62,220 nt of DNA from JAQAZP01 sp032127265 (GTDB taxonomy: Bacteria; Acidobacteriota; JAQAZP01). Positions 18,755 through 27,864 of this stretch are shown piece by piece. The position numbers and the translations under genes are program-made. The stretch's first letter is position 1, and each line of letters opens with the position of its first letter. Below the pieces are notes generated by a model. It had not been told where the DNA came from. It saw only the letters and a program-made list of their open reading frames with translations, and made no database searches. Where the stretch lies: positions 1 to 62,220 of the forward strand of contig JAQAZP010000019.1 of the NCBI GenBank assembly GCA_032127265.1. Direction: 5' to 3'.

Positions 18755-19357
18755 CTAGGGATCCGTCGCGATCACCGCAGCGGTGCCGGTATCGGTTTCC
18801 CCACCGGGCCGTGTCGCGGTGACCGTGCAGAAGTCGGTCTGTGTCTCGCCCGCGGGCCAGTACGGGGGCCGGTTATAGGGTGCGGGCGTCACGTCCTTCC
18901 CAAAGAGGATGAAGCGGTTCTCGCCCACCATCGACGGCCTTGGCGGGAGCAGCAGGGGCCAGGTCCGGGCATAGCTCGCCCTGGCGAAATCACCTGGGCC
19001 GCGCAGCCGATGTCCCGACCACCGATCCGTCAGCACTCTGGTTGTGCCTCGGCCGTGCATTCGGAGTGTTCCTCGAGGCCGTAGTCGTCCTTCCCGGCGC
19101 TGCAGAAGATTCGGGTCCACATCGATCATCATCGTCCCCCAGTCGAGGCTCGATTCGTGACCGATTAAACAGGATGCCTGGCCCCACTCCACATCCGAGC
19201 AGTCGATGGCGACACTGTTACCCGGCTCCTCCCTGGCGGCGATGGCAGGTCCCTGGGCCGCGCTGTTGCCCCAGAGGATAATGTTGCCCGGCACTTGGTC
19301 CCGGCGACCATTCTCCGGGATCCGCCGGGGAACCCTGGAGCCGGCACTGGCTCCCAT
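18755..19357 (-). pseudogene. Decayed C-terminus of a parallel beta-helix protein with B-type module end
   Basis: Clear family motifs lie in different frames. One frame has NIILWGNSAAQGPAIAA, CSDVEWGQAS and DWGTMMIDVDP, typical of the last beta-helix turns. After a frameshift another frame reads CSAGKDDYGLEEHSECTAEA, then a TGA inside the expected CGLIGG..GC motif (RIGGRDIGC follows it). The first frame then resumes with FGKDVTPAPYNRPPYWPAG, the B-module signature, to a TAG near 18755. At least one frameshift and one in-frame stop are visible. The 5' part is missing and the remnant abuts the FkbM promoter region. It is the broken relative of the beta-helix gene at 47921-50071. Confidence 0.75.
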
Positions 19358-19565
19358 CTCAAACAGGTATCGGCGGAAGTCCAGATTTCGTAAAGGGATA
19401 TTGCCCTTCAGGAACGCCGGGACCGCTGAACTGAATTACGGACTTTACGTCTCTGCCGGTATACGTATAATAACGGGCGTCCGGCGCCGGTGCGCCGGCG
19501 TCCCCGCCAGGGCCGTGTTGGTCCCGGGTGGCCTGGTGAAAGCGGCAACAGCCCGAGGAACGACC

Positions 19566-20363
19566 ATGCCCTCCTTTTTCATGCAGCGGGTTGTCAATCC
19601 CCTGCGGACCCGTCTGAGCTACCTGCATCCCAGCTACTTTGTCTTCCGCCGCATTCAGCAGGCCACCGGATACCTGGTCCACTCGGGACCGTTCAGCGGC
19701 ATGAAATACCTCGGAACCAGTGTGGGCAGCCAGTTTTACCCCAAGATTCTCGGGACCTACGAGAAGGAATTGCATCCTGCCATCGAGAAGCTCTGTTCGA
19801 TGAAATTCGATCACGTGGTCAACGTGGGAGCCGGGGAGGGGTATTATGCCGTCGGTCTGGCCATGCGCATGCCCGGGGCGGGTGTCATCGCTTTCGAATC
19901 GGACGAGGCCGGGCAGGCCTGTACCCGCAGGATGGCACAGGTCAACGGCGTCCAGACCCGGGTCATCATCCATGGGCTGTGCGACATCCCGGCATTTTCT
20001 AACTGCTTCAGCCGCAGCACAAACTGTCTCGTCTTCATGGATGTGGAGGGGGCCGAGAGTCTGCTCCTCGATCCCCACGTGGTTCCCGAACTGTCGGAGG
20101 TTCACATCCTCGTGGAACTGCATGATTTCATCTACCGTCAGATCGGGGACCTGCTCGGTGATCGGTTTGGACAGAGCCACCGAATCACCGAGATCGTGTC
20201 CAAACCACGGACGGTGGCTGATTACCCGTTCCCCATCTCCGCCCTCTTTGCGCGGTTGTGCCGAAAGTATCTTCTCCGCTCCATCAGCGAGAACCGCCCC
20301 GGGCGCATGCGCTGGTTCTATCTCGAACCTCGTCCCTTCCCGGCTTCCGGCCATTCTGCTTGA
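19566..20363 (+). CDS. FkbM-family SAM-dependent methyltransferase
   Basis: 265 residues from ATG 19566 (GAGGA ribosome site upstream). The SAM-binding motif is HVVNVGAGEGYYAVGLAMRM, followed by the acidic motif VIAFESDE. The FkbM-like FMDVEGAESLLLDP matches the family's D-x-EG-x-E motif, and LVELHDFIY follows. It is probably an O-methyltransferase, perhaps on a glycan or natural product; no glycan genes are beside it. There is no signal peptide, so it is cytosolic. The frame is open further upstream to 19206, but that part overlaps the pseudogene and lacks protein-like character. Confidence 0.85.
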   Translation: MPSFFMQRVVNPLRTRLSYLHPSYFVFRRIQQATGYLVHSGPFSGMKYLGTSVGSQFYPKILGTYEKELHPAIEKLCSMKFDHVVNVGAGEGYYAVGLAMRMPGAGVIAFESDEAGQACTRRMAQVNGVQTRVIIHGLCDIPAFSNCFSRSTNCLVFMDVEGAESLLLDPHVVPELSEVHILVELHDFIYRQIGDLLGDRFGQSHRITEIVSKPRTVADYPFPISALFARLCRKYLLRSISENRPGRMRWFYLEPRPFPASGHSA

Positions 20364-20376
20364 AACCATTTTGTCC

Positions 20377-20405
20377 TTTGCCCGGATTCGACGGCCTGTT
20401 AGAAT
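20377..20405 (+). promoter_or_regulatory. Candidate promoter of the M14 carboxypeptidase gene
   Basis: TTTGCC (20377-20382), a 17-bp spacer, and TAGAAT (20400-20405). The leader of about 70 nt contains a short hairpin (TGACCGCC, loop GTTTT, GGCGGGTCA with one bulge; 20446-20463 approximately) just before the ribosome site. Confidence 0.45.
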
Positions 20406-20478
20406 GTCGACCGCCACTGTCCGGGATGCCTCAGCATGATCTGACCGCCGTTTTGGCGGGTCATCAGGGAGTTGTCGC

Positions 20479-22896
20479 TTGAATTATTTCCGTAAAACGT
20501 TGATTTTGCTCACGTTGTTGATCTGTGTTTCCCCCGGCGCTTCAGTCGGCGCTCTGACCGGGGCGGACTCCGGGTTGTTCGCCGAAAAGCCGGACCTGTT
20601 TCGCATCGTGTTGATCGGCGGGGACGACCTTCACGTGCTGGTGGCGATGGATCTCGATATCACCACGGTCCGGCCCGGGCAATACGCCGAGGCATACCTC
20701 GCGGCCGGGGAACGGCTGGAGGTGATGGCCCGGGGCTTCACGGTCTACCCCATTGTGGATACCAGCCGGGAGTATCTGGAGACCATCGGGCAACAGGGCT
20801 TCATCCCCCAGCCGGGGCGTGAATGGACCAGCTATCCCACCTTCAGCGAAATGGAAACCTGGATGCAGGACATGGAGACCTCCTATCCCGGTCTCTGCGA
20901 CCTGTTCAGCATCGGCCAGTCCACCAACGGCCACGACCTCTGGGTGATGAAGATCAGCGACAACGCCGGCACCGAGGAGGCCGAGCCGGAATTCAAATAT
21001 ATCGGCGCGATGCACGGCAACGAGACCCTCTGCGTGCCGCTGCTGCTCAACCTCATCGAGCATCTGCTGGTGAATTACGGCTCCGACCCGGCCATCACCG
21101 CCCTGGTGGACAACCGTGAGATCTTCATCATGCCGCTGATGAACCCTGACGGCTATATCTCGGGCTCGCGTTATAACGCCCAGGGCAGGGATCTGAACCG
21201 TGATTTTCCCGATTTCATCGAAGACCCGGTGAACACACCCGACGGCCGGGGCACCGAGACCCAGCTGGTGATGCTCTGGCAGCTGGAGCAGACGTTCGTG
21301 CTCTCGGCCAACTTCCATACCGGGGCGACGGTGGTGAACTACCCCTGGGATTCCACCTGGGACTACTGCCCGGACGACACGGTCTTCTACAACCTGGCCC
21401 TCGGGTACGCCTCGCGCAACGAGCCGATGTACAACAGTTCCTATTTCGAGGACGGTGTGACCCGGGGCGTCGAGTGGTATATGACCCACGGTTGCATGCA
21501 GGACTGGAATTACTACTGGTATGCCGACTACGATGTGATCATCGAACTGTCCGACCCCTCATCGCCGCCCGCCTCCCAGATCGCCGGCTACTGGGACGAC
21601 AACCGGGAGTCGATGCTCTACCACATCGACCTGGCCGGCAAGGGACTCACCGGCACGGTGACCGATGCGGTCACTGGCCAACCCGTGGCTGCCGAAATCA
21701 CTGTCCAGGGCATCGACATGCCCACCCCGGTGCACTGCGACCCGGATCACGGCAACTATGTCCGGCCGCTCTACACCGGGAGCTACACCGTGACATACAG
21801 CGCGGCTGGATACGAGCCCCAGACATTGAACGATGTCCCCGTAACCTGGGAAGAGGCTACCATCAGGGACATTTCCCTGCTGCCGCTGGATACCGCCAGG
21901 GTGGTGACCGGCCCCGGTCCCGCTTCCGCGAACCCGCCGCTGGTCCGGGTATACAGTGCCCAGGCGCCGGATATGCCCCTAGCTGAATGGTCGGCCTACG
22001 GAACACCTGCCTGGGGCGTGAACCTTGCCGCCGGCGACCTGGACGGCAACGGCCGGGCCGAAGTGATCACCGGTGCCGGGCCCGGCGCGGTGTTCGGCCC
22101 CCATGTCCGTGCCTTTACCCCCACCGGGACTGCAGTATCCGCGGTCAGCTTTCTCGCCTACGGAACCAACAAATTCGGGGTCAACGTCGCTGCCGGCGAT
22201 ATCGACGGTGACGGCAACGATGAGCTTGTCACTGGTGCCGGTCCTGGTGCGGTGTTTGGACCCCACGTCCGTGGGTGGAACGTGGACGGCGGGGTGCCCG
22301 CATCTATTGGCGCCATCAACTTCTTTGCCTACGGCACACCCAAGTGGGGGGTCAACGTGGCCTGTGGCGACATCGATGGCGACGGCTTTGACGAGATTGT
22401 CACCGGTGCCGGACCGGGTTCGGTCTATGGCCCGCATGTCCGCGGCTGGAACTACGATGACGGGGCCATCGCGCCGATCAACGGTGTGAGTCTTCTAGCC
22501 TACGGCACAAACCAGTACGGGGTCAACGTGGCCTGTGGCGACATCGATGGCGACGGCATCGACGAGATCATTGCCGGCCCCGGCCCCGGTGTGGTATTCG
22601 GCCCCCATGTCCGTGCCTGGAACTGGGACGGCAGCGGTTCGGCCACCTCGATCACCGGTGTCAGTTTTTTTGCCTATCCTGGCGCACTTTATGGAGTAAG
22701 GGTCTCCTGTGGCGATGTGGACGGCGACGGGTTCGACGAGATCCTTACCATGCCCGGTCCCGACCCGGACCAGCCGGCCCGGCTGAGGTCCTGGGAGGTG
22801 GACGGCGAATCCGTGGTGGCCGGCAATATTGATTTTGACGCCTTTGCCGACCTCGAACTGGGCCACGGCGGGAACGTGGCTGGCGGCGCCTTTTAG
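20479..22896 (+). CDS. Secreted M14-family zinc carboxypeptidase with A-type C-terminal module
   Basis: 805 residues. The likely start is TTG 20479, eight bases after GGGAG; no ATG fits as well ahead of the signal peptide (NYFRKTLILLTLLICVSPGA). Residues about 125-375 are the M14 domain: zinc ligands His179 and Glu182 (GAMHGNE) and His280 (NFHTG), Arg241 (DLNRDFPD) and catalytic Glu356 (VIIELSD). A carboxypeptidase-regulatory-like beta domain follows (about 388-465, GLTGTVTDAVTGQPVAAEIT). Residues 475-805 are the A module, ending HGGNVAGGAF. It would remove C-terminal residues from peptides outside the cell. Confidence 0.93.
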   Translation: MNYFRKTLILLTLLICVSPGASVGALTGADSGLFAEKPDLFRIVLIGGDDLHVLVAMDLDITTVRPGQYAEAYLAAGERLEVMARGFTVYPIVDTSREYLETIGQQGFIPQPGREWTSYPTFSEMETWMQDMETSYPGLCDLFSIGQSTNGHDLWVMKISDNAGTEEAEPEFKYIGAMHGNETLCVPLLLNLIEHLLVNYGSDPAITALVDNREIFIMPLMNPDGYISGSRYNAQGRDLNRDFPDFIEDPVNTPDGRGTETQLVMLWQLEQTFVLSANFHTGATVVNYPWDSTWDYCPDDTVFYNLALGYASRNEPMYNSSYFEDGVTRGVEWYMTHGCMQDWNYYWYADYDVIIELSDPSSPPASQIAGYWDDNRESMLYHIDLAGKGLTGTVTDAVTGQPVAAEITVQGIDMPTPVHCDPDHGNYVRPLYTGSYTVTYSAAGYEPQTLNDVPVTWEEATIRDISLLPLDTARVVTGPGPASANPPLVRVYSAQAPDMPLAEWSAYGTPAWGVNLAAGDLDGNGRAEVITGAGPGAVFGPHVRAFTPTGTAVSAVSFLAYGTNKFGVNVAAGDIDGDGNDELVTGAGPGAVFGPHVRGWNVDGGVPASIGAINFFAYGTPKWGVNVACGDIDGDGFDEIVTGAGPGSVYGPHVRGWNYDDGAIAPINGVSLLAYGTNQYGVNVACGDIDGDGIDEIIAGPGPGVVFGPHVRAWNWDGSGSATSITGVSFFAYPGALYGVRVSCGDVDGDGFDEILTMPGPDPDQPARLRSWEVDGESVVAGNIDFDAFADLELGHGGNVAGGAF
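21901..22893 (+). repeat. A-type C-terminal module in the M14 carboxypeptidase
   Basis: 331 residues from VVTGPGPASANPPLVRVY to HGGNVAGGAF. Repeat loops include AGDLDGNGRAE, AGDIDGDGNDE, CGDIDGDGFDE, CGDIDGDGIDE and CGDVDGDGFDE. Confidence 0.88.
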
Positions 22897-23045
22897 GACC
22901 GAACACCATCCGGCCGGCCCTCGGATGCTTTGGAGTGGGGGGCGGTATCCTCTTCATATGCTGAACTTGAATATAAATCAGCGATGTGTGATCCTATAAC
23001 CGACAACAATAACAGAGATAGTGTGAAATAAGGAGTTTGCTCGGG

Positions 23046-23441
23046 ATGAGGAGACGCACCGTACTGAAATCGATCGTGGCGGCCCTGGGGGCTGTTTTCT
23101 TCTGGCCGGCCCGGACGGCCAGAGCCGGCAAGCTGGCCATCGGACTGGACAAACTGACCAAGCTGAAGGAAGTGGGCTCGTCGATGACGATCAAGCTCGA
23201 GGGACGGATGGTGATGTTCATCCGGGACGGTGAGAACTCGGTGATCGGGCTCGACCCCACCTGCACCCACCAACAGTGCATCGTTGAGCACAAGGCGGGC
23301 AGCGACAAGATTGAATGCCCCTGCCACGGGTCGGTTTACGACCTCCAGGGGAATGTGCTCAAGGGCCCGGCCGAGAAGCCGCTCCCTCGCTACGAGACAT
23401 CTCTGACGGACCAGCGGGTCGTCATCGACCTGGTGGAATGA
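23046..23441 (+). CDS. Tat-exported Rieske [2Fe-2S] protein
   Basis: 131 residues from ATG 23046, ten bases after AAGGAG. The N-terminus MRRRTVLKSIVAALGAVFFW fits a twin-arginine signal (RRRTVLK) and signal anchor. Rieske ligands are Cys73 and His75 (CTHQQC) and Cys91 and His94 (CPCH); Cys78 and Cys93 are placed to form the stabilising disulfide. Then come GSVYDLQGNVLKGPAEKPLP and the closing strands. It probably transfers electrons at the periplasmic face. There is no cytochrome b nearby, so it is not an obvious bc1 subunit. The DUF2231 membrane gene follows 19 bp later. Confidence 0.9.
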   Translation: MRRRTVLKSIVAALGAVFFWPARTARAGKLAIGLDKLTKLKEVGSSMTIKLEGRMVMFIRDGENSVIGLDPTCTHQQCIVEHKAGSDKIECPCHGSVYDLQGNVLKGPAEKPLPRYETSLTDQRVVIDLVE

Positions 23442-23460
23442 TCACCGGGAGGGCCGAACG

Positions 23461-24087
23461 ATGAACGGACCGGACCGACCTCACCCCCTGTTCCCTCGCC
23501 TGGTATCTCTGCTCATCCTGCTTTGTGCAGCAATGCTGGCCCTGCCCGCGGTGCCGTCCATCGCCCAGGAGGCAGCGGACAGCGGCACGGCAGAGATCAA
23601 GGAAGCGGACAGTTTCGTTGATTTCGAAATCGTGGAGGCTGATCCATCCCCCGGACTCCCGGAGCTGGCCGGTCGAATGCACCCTGCCCTGGTTCATTTT
23701 CCCATCGGCTGGATCGCCCTGGTGGTGCTCCTCGACCTGCTGACCATTGTCCTGGGTCGCCGCGAACTGGAGGCGGCCGGGCTCTGGGCGCTGTTTCTCG
23801 GCGTGCTCGCTTTCATCCCCGCGGCGGCCACCGGGCTGCTCCGGGCCTATTACCTGACGGTTTCCCCCGGTATCTACTACCCGGTGGAGACGCACCGCAA
23901 CTTGGCTTTTCTGGTCTTCCTGATCTGCTTCGCGGCGCTGGTGCTCCGCTTCAAGTCGAGGAAGAAATTCACCGGAACGGTGCAGTGGGTCTATCTGGCC
24001 TTGATGGTTACCGCTGCCGGGCTGATCGGCTTTGTCGGGCACCTGGGCGGCAAAATGGTATACGGCGAGAACTTCCTGCCGTTCTGA
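23461..24087 (+). CDS. DUF2231-family membrane protein
   Basis: 208 residues with a signal or anchor helix (about 10-35), an acidic periplasmic segment and four TM helices. Signature residues are RMHPALVHFPIGWIALVV and the end GFVGHLGGKMVYGENFLPF, whose His residues could bind heme or metal. DUF2231 is often encoded beside, or fused to, Rieske or cytochrome proteins, which fits its place 19 bp after the Rieske gene. The pair may form a small membrane redox module. GGGAGG precedes ATG 23461. Confidence 0.88.
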   Translation: MNGPDRPHPLFPRLVSLLILLCAAMLALPAVPSIAQEAADSGTAEIKEADSFVDFEIVEADPSPGLPELAGRMHPALVHFPIGWIALVVLLDLLTIVLGRRELEAAGLWALFLGVLAFIPAAATGLLRAYYLTVSPGIYYPVETHRNLAFLVFLICFAALVLRFKSRKKFTGTVQWVYLALMVTAAGLIGFVGHLGGKMVYGENFLPF

Positions 24088-24236
24088 GGCGCCGCTCGAT
24101 CAAAATTGTCCCGCGGCAACGCCGGCCCGGTGCGTCAGGTTCCCCTCCGATATCACCAGAGCGAACCGCTCCGCCACTGTCATGCCGATATGGCTGAATA
24201 CTTTGAACTGGTTGCCTGCTGCGGGATCCGATTGAT

Positions 24237-24265
24237 GCGGCAGGGAACAACCGAGCAGGTATAAT
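24237..24265 (+). promoter_or_regulatory. Candidate promoter of the M1 aminopeptidase gene
   Basis: A perfect TATAAT (24260-24265) stands about 110 bp before the ATG at 24375. The -35 is poor at 17-bp spacing (GCGGCA); TTGATG lies 22 bp upstream instead. The 287-bp gap after the DUF2231 gene otherwise holds nothing I recognise. Confidence 0.4.
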
Positions 24266-24374
24266 CGTTCTTATGGTATGCGTTCCCGAACAGCTGTCGG
24301 GGCGAGTCCGGATCGAGCCGAACCAGGTAGAACAACCGGGAGAAAGGGCTTCCGCATCTCGGGGAGGAGATTTC

Positions 24375-27164
24375 ATGTGCCGCAGAATCACGAAAATTGT
24401 TTTAGTGTGCCTGATCGGATTTATGGCCGCCGTGCCGGCCATGGCCCAGACCAGGGAGATGCCGAAACGTGTCGATGGTGCGCTGGCCTGTCAGCAGGGC
24501 AAAGCGGCGTTCGCCAGGGCCGCGGCGGATTGGAAGAGTCGGTCAACCGACAACTACGATGCGATCTCCTACACCCTGACCATCGATCTCGATATGGACG
24601 CCCGGACCATTACCGCGCAGTGTGACGTGGGGATCGAGAGTACCGAGGCCGGCCTGACCGAATTCACTCTGGATTTTGTCGGCCTCACCGTCACCGGGGT
24701 CATGGAAGGCGGCGGCACTGCCGTGACCTGGACTCACGAAAACGAGGAGCTCCGGATCACGCCCTCGTTACCGATGAGCATCGGCGAATCGCGGATCTTC
24801 TCCATCACTTACGAGGGGACGCCCTCCCGGGGTCTCTTTTTCACAGGCAGCAACGGCGGGACCGCATACACCATGGGCCAGCCCGAGGACGCCCGCTACT
24901 GGTTTCCCTGCCGCGACATCCCCGATGACAAGGCCGAGTGGTACCGCGGCCACATCACCGCCCCTTCCGACCTGCTGGTGGCTTCCAATGGCGACCTCCA
25001 GGGGATCGTGGACAACGGCGACGGCACCAGCACCACCAGCTACTTCCTCGACTACCCGATCCCCAGCTACCTGGTGTCGGTGGCCGTCTCGGACTACGCG
25101 ATTCTGGAACAGACCACGCCCAGCGGTATCCCGATCAAGTCCTTTGTCTACCCCAGCCACTATGACGACGCGGCATTCGACTGGGCCAACATGCCGGCGA
25201 TGTTTGCGTTTTACGAGACTGTGTTCGAGCCCTATCCCTTCGACACCTACGGTCACGCCGTGGCGCCGTTCGGCGGGGCCATGGAAAACGAGACCATGAC
25301 CACCTGGAGCCCGAACCTGGTGGATGGCCAGCGGAGCTATGAGGGCACGGTGGCCCACGAACTGGCCCACCAGTGGTGGGGCGATCTGGTGACCTGCGGC
25401 ACCTGGATGGATATCTGGCTCAACGAGGGATCAGCGACATACTTTGACGCTCTGTTCACCGAGCACTTTTACGGGGACGAGGCGTTCCGCGCCCAGATGA
25501 TCAACAACCGTTGGAGTTACTTCTCGGGTGAAGTGGACTACGAAGGCCGCTTCCCGATCTATGATCCGGACTACATGTGGGGCGGCACGGTCTACCGCAA
25601 GGGCGCCTGGATTCTGCACATGATTCGCAGCCAGGTGGGCTACAACACCTTTGTCGACATCTACCGCGAGTGGGCCGACCGCTACCGCTACGACTCGGCC
25701 ACCACCGCCGATTTCCAGCAGGTGATCGAGGACGTCACCGGCGAGGACTGGGACTGGTTCTTCGACCAGTGGGTTTACATGGCCGGCTACCCCGAATACC
25801 GGGTCAACTGGACCACCTCCGCCGGCAATCTCTACGTCACCATCGATCAGATCCAGGAGGTGGACGCCATCACCCCGCTCTTCGATATGCCGCTGGACCT
25901 GCTGATCCAGACTCCGGGCGGTGATGTGGAGACCACCGTCCATGTGGACCAGCAGTCGGAGACCTTCATCTTCTCCGTGCCGGCCGAGCCGACCCGGGTC
26001 ATTTTCGATCCCGGGCTGAAAGTGCTGTGCAAGATCCAGAGCGAGAACGGCCTGGTGGTGGCCCCGGGCCCGGATTGGGACAACGCTTCAGTGGCCAGGG
26101 CCTTTGACCCCTACGGTGCCCCCCTGGGGCCCGAAATCACGGCCTACGGTGTTCCCCATTTCGGGGCCAATGTGGCGGCCGGTGACGTAGACGGGGACGG
26201 CTACGACGAGATCCTCACCGGTGCCGGTCCGGGACCGGTGTTCGGCGCCCATGTCCGCGGTTTCGAGGTGGACGGTTCACCGCTGGCCGGCCTGAGCTTC
26301 CTGGCCTACGGCACGCCAAAGTGGGGTGTCAATGTCGGTGCCGGGGACTTCGACGGTGACGGGTTTGACGAGATTCTCACCGGTGCTGGTCCGGGAGCCG
26401 TGTTCGGGCCGCACGTTCGTGCTTTCGATTACGATGGCTCGGCGCCCGTGGTGCCGATGCCCAGTGTCTCCTATTTCGCCTACGGCACTCTCCGTTACGG
26501 TGTGAATGTCACCGCCGGTGATATCGACGGCGACGGGTTTGACGAGATCGTCACCGGTGCCGGTCCGGGACCGGTGTTCGGCGCCCACGTCCGGGGCTGG
26601 AATGTTGATGGCGGGCCGGCGGCCGCGATCCCCGCGGCCAGTTTTTTCGCTTACAGCACGCCGCGCTGGGGCGTGAATGTGGCCTGCGGCGACATCGATG
26701 CCGATGGGATGGCCGAGATCATTACCGCTCCCGGTCCCAGTGCGTCTTTCCCCAGCCAGATCCGCGCCTTCAACTATGACGGTTCAGCGGTGACACCCAT
26801 CGACGAAATCAACTTCTTTGTTTTCGGTACCATGTATGGCGCCCGGGTGGGCTCCGGAGACATGGACGGCGACGGCACCGAGGACATCCTCGTCTCCCCC
26901 GGACCCCAACCGGGAATCGGTGCCTGGGCGGTGATCATCACCCTCAATCAGAACGGTCAAGGCGAACTGCACTACGCGTTCGATGCAATCCCGGGCATGA
27001 CGGCAGGTGGCAACCTCGCCGGGGGCCGCTTCCCGCTGGACGGCCGGGCCCGGCACTCTGCTGAGCCTCCGGTGGTGGGGCCGGTCGCGGACCACATGGG
27101 CCGGGGGATTCCCCAACCGCAATATACTGCTTCTGATTTTGCCCCGTGGCCGGTGAAGCATTAG
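24375..27164 (+). CDS. Secreted M1-family metalloaminopeptidase with A-type module and 43-residue extension
   Basis: 929 residues from ATG 24375 (GGGGAGGAGA upstream). The signal peptide ends at AMAQ (about residue 25). An N-terminal beta domain (about 50-230) leads to the M1 catalytic domain: GAMEN at 301-305, zinc site HELAHQWWG (His328, Glu329, His332) and NEGSATYFD (Glu351). A thermolysin-like helical part follows to about 490. Residues 561-886 are the A module, ending GGNLAGGRF. A further 43 residues with no similarity to the other copies follow. The enzyme would cleave N-terminal residues from extracellular peptides and complement the M14 carboxypeptidase upstream. Confidence 0.93.
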   Translation: MCRRITKIVLVCLIGFMAAVPAMAQTREMPKRVDGALACQQGKAAFARAAADWKSRSTDNYDAISYTLTIDLDMDARTITAQCDVGIESTEAGLTEFTLDFVGLTVTGVMEGGGTAVTWTHENEELRITPSLPMSIGESRIFSITYEGTPSRGLFFTGSNGGTAYTMGQPEDARYWFPCRDIPDDKAEWYRGHITAPSDLLVASNGDLQGIVDNGDGTSTTSYFLDYPIPSYLVSVAVSDYAILEQTTPSGIPIKSFVYPSHYDDAAFDWANMPAMFAFYETVFEPYPFDTYGHAVAPFGGAMENETMTTWSPNLVDGQRSYEGTVAHELAHQWWGDLVTCGTWMDIWLNEGSATYFDALFTEHFYGDEAFRAQMINNRWSYFSGEVDYEGRFPIYDPDYMWGGTVYRKGAWILHMIRSQVGYNTFVDIYREWADRYRYDSATTADFQQVIEDVTGEDWDWFFDQWVYMAGYPEYRVNWTTSAGNLYVTIDQIQEVDAITPLFDMPLDLLIQTPGGDVETTVHVDQQSETFIFSVPAEPTRVIFDPGLKVLCKIQSENGLVVAPGPDWDNASVARAFDPYGAPLGPEITAYGVPHFGANVAAGDVDGDGYDEILTGAGPGPVFGAHVRGFEVDGSPLAGLSFLAYGTPKWGVNVGAGDFDGDGFDEILTGAGPGAVFGPHVRAFDYDGSAPVVPMPSVSYFAYGTLRYGVNVTAGDIDGDGFDEIVTGAGPGPVFGAHVRGWNVDGGPAAAIPAASFFAYSTPRWGVNVACGDIDADGMAEIITAPGPSASFPSQIRAFNYDGSAVTPIDEINFFVFGTMYGARVGSGDMDGDGTEDILVSPGPQPGIGAWAVIITLNQNGQGELHYAFDAIPGMTAGGNLAGGRFPLDGRARHSAEPPVVGPVADHMGRGIPQPQYTASDFAPWPVKH
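26055..27032 (+). repeat. A-type C-terminal module in the M1 aminopeptidase
   Basis: 326 residues from VVAPGPDWDNASVARAF to AGGNLAGGRF. Five DGDG-type loops are kept. The last repeat is the most divergent of the five copies (LVSPGPQPGIGAWAV). Confidence 0.85.
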
Positions 27165-27193
27165 CTGCGGCTAAATAAGAATTGATTGAGCAG

Positions 27194-27246
27194 CGCCCCT
27201 GGCCGGTGGCGGGTATCCCGCTTCCGGTCGGGGGCGTTTTGTTTTC
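27194..27246 (+). terminator. Intrinsic terminator after the M1 aminopeptidase gene
   Basis: A 13-bp stem (CGCCCCTGGCCGG / CCGGTCGGGGGCG with two G-U pairs) encloses an inner GCGGG-TAT-CCCGC hairpin and is followed by TTTTGTTTT. Confidence 0.75.
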
Positions 27247-27306
27247 GGTGAATGATGGTCCGTGCTGGGCTATAATGGTGCCGGAGCGGTTGGAGGAGGT
27301 GCGATC

Positions 27307-27864
27307 ATGTTTGGAACCATCGGCCAGGACACCATTCGCCGGGTCTGCGCCTGGTGCAGCATGGATATGGGACAGGTGGACGGCCAGGCACCCCACCGCT
27401 ATCCCGTGACCCACGGCATATGCGACGACTGCTCCCACATCCTTTCCAACTTCAAGGATGTTTCCCTCGATCAGCTGATCAGCAAGCTGGACGGCCCGGT
27501 GATGGTGGTGGACGAGATCTCGGGGGAGGTGGTGGCGGCGAATGCTGATGCTGCCGCAACCTTCGGCAAATCTGCCGGCGATATGGTCGGACAACGTGGC
27601 GGCAATGTGATGGAGTGCATCCATTCCACCGAGCCGGAGGGCTGCGGCCGCACCGTTCACTGTTCGGGCTGCAGTATTCGCAGACTGGTCAGTGATACCA
27701 CGGCATCGGGGCTGGGTGTGGACCGGACACCCACCTACCAGTACCGGGTCACGCCTCGGGGTATTTTAAAGCAGCACTACCTGATCAGCACCGAGAAAAT
27801 AGAAGACCTGATCCTGCTGCGAATCGAGCCATGTCCAGGCGGGGAGGGGGTCTCGCCTAGATGA
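27307..27864 (+). CDS. Cys-rich PAS-domain protein with zinc-ribbon-like N-terminus
   Basis: 185 residues starting at ATG 27307 (GGAGGAGG upstream). The first 45 residues hold two CxxC pairs (VCAWCSMDMG, THGICDDCSHIL) spaced like a zinc-binding module. A PAS domain (about 60-165) contains a second cysteine cluster, CIHSTEPEGCGRTVHCSGCS, in its core. Similar cysteine-bearing PAS domains occur in redox or metal sensors of anaerobes, but the ligand is not known here. There is no kinase, cyclase or DNA-binding domain. The gene overlaps the next one by ATGA, so the two are translationally coupled. Confidence 0.75.
   Translation: MFGTIGQDTIRRVCAWCSMDMGQVDGQAPHRYPVTHGICDDCSHILSNFKDVSLDQLISKLDGPVMVVDEISGEVVAANADAAATFGKSAGDMVGQRGGNVMECIHSTEPEGCGRTVHCSGCSIRRLVSDTTASGLGVDRTPTYQYRVTPRGILKQHYLISTEKIEDLILLRIEPCPGGEGVSPR

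Noticed and set aside
22967..23000. Promoter TTGAAT ... TATAAC for the Rieske gene
   Set aside because: Spacing is 22 bp; -35 and -10 cannot be used together.
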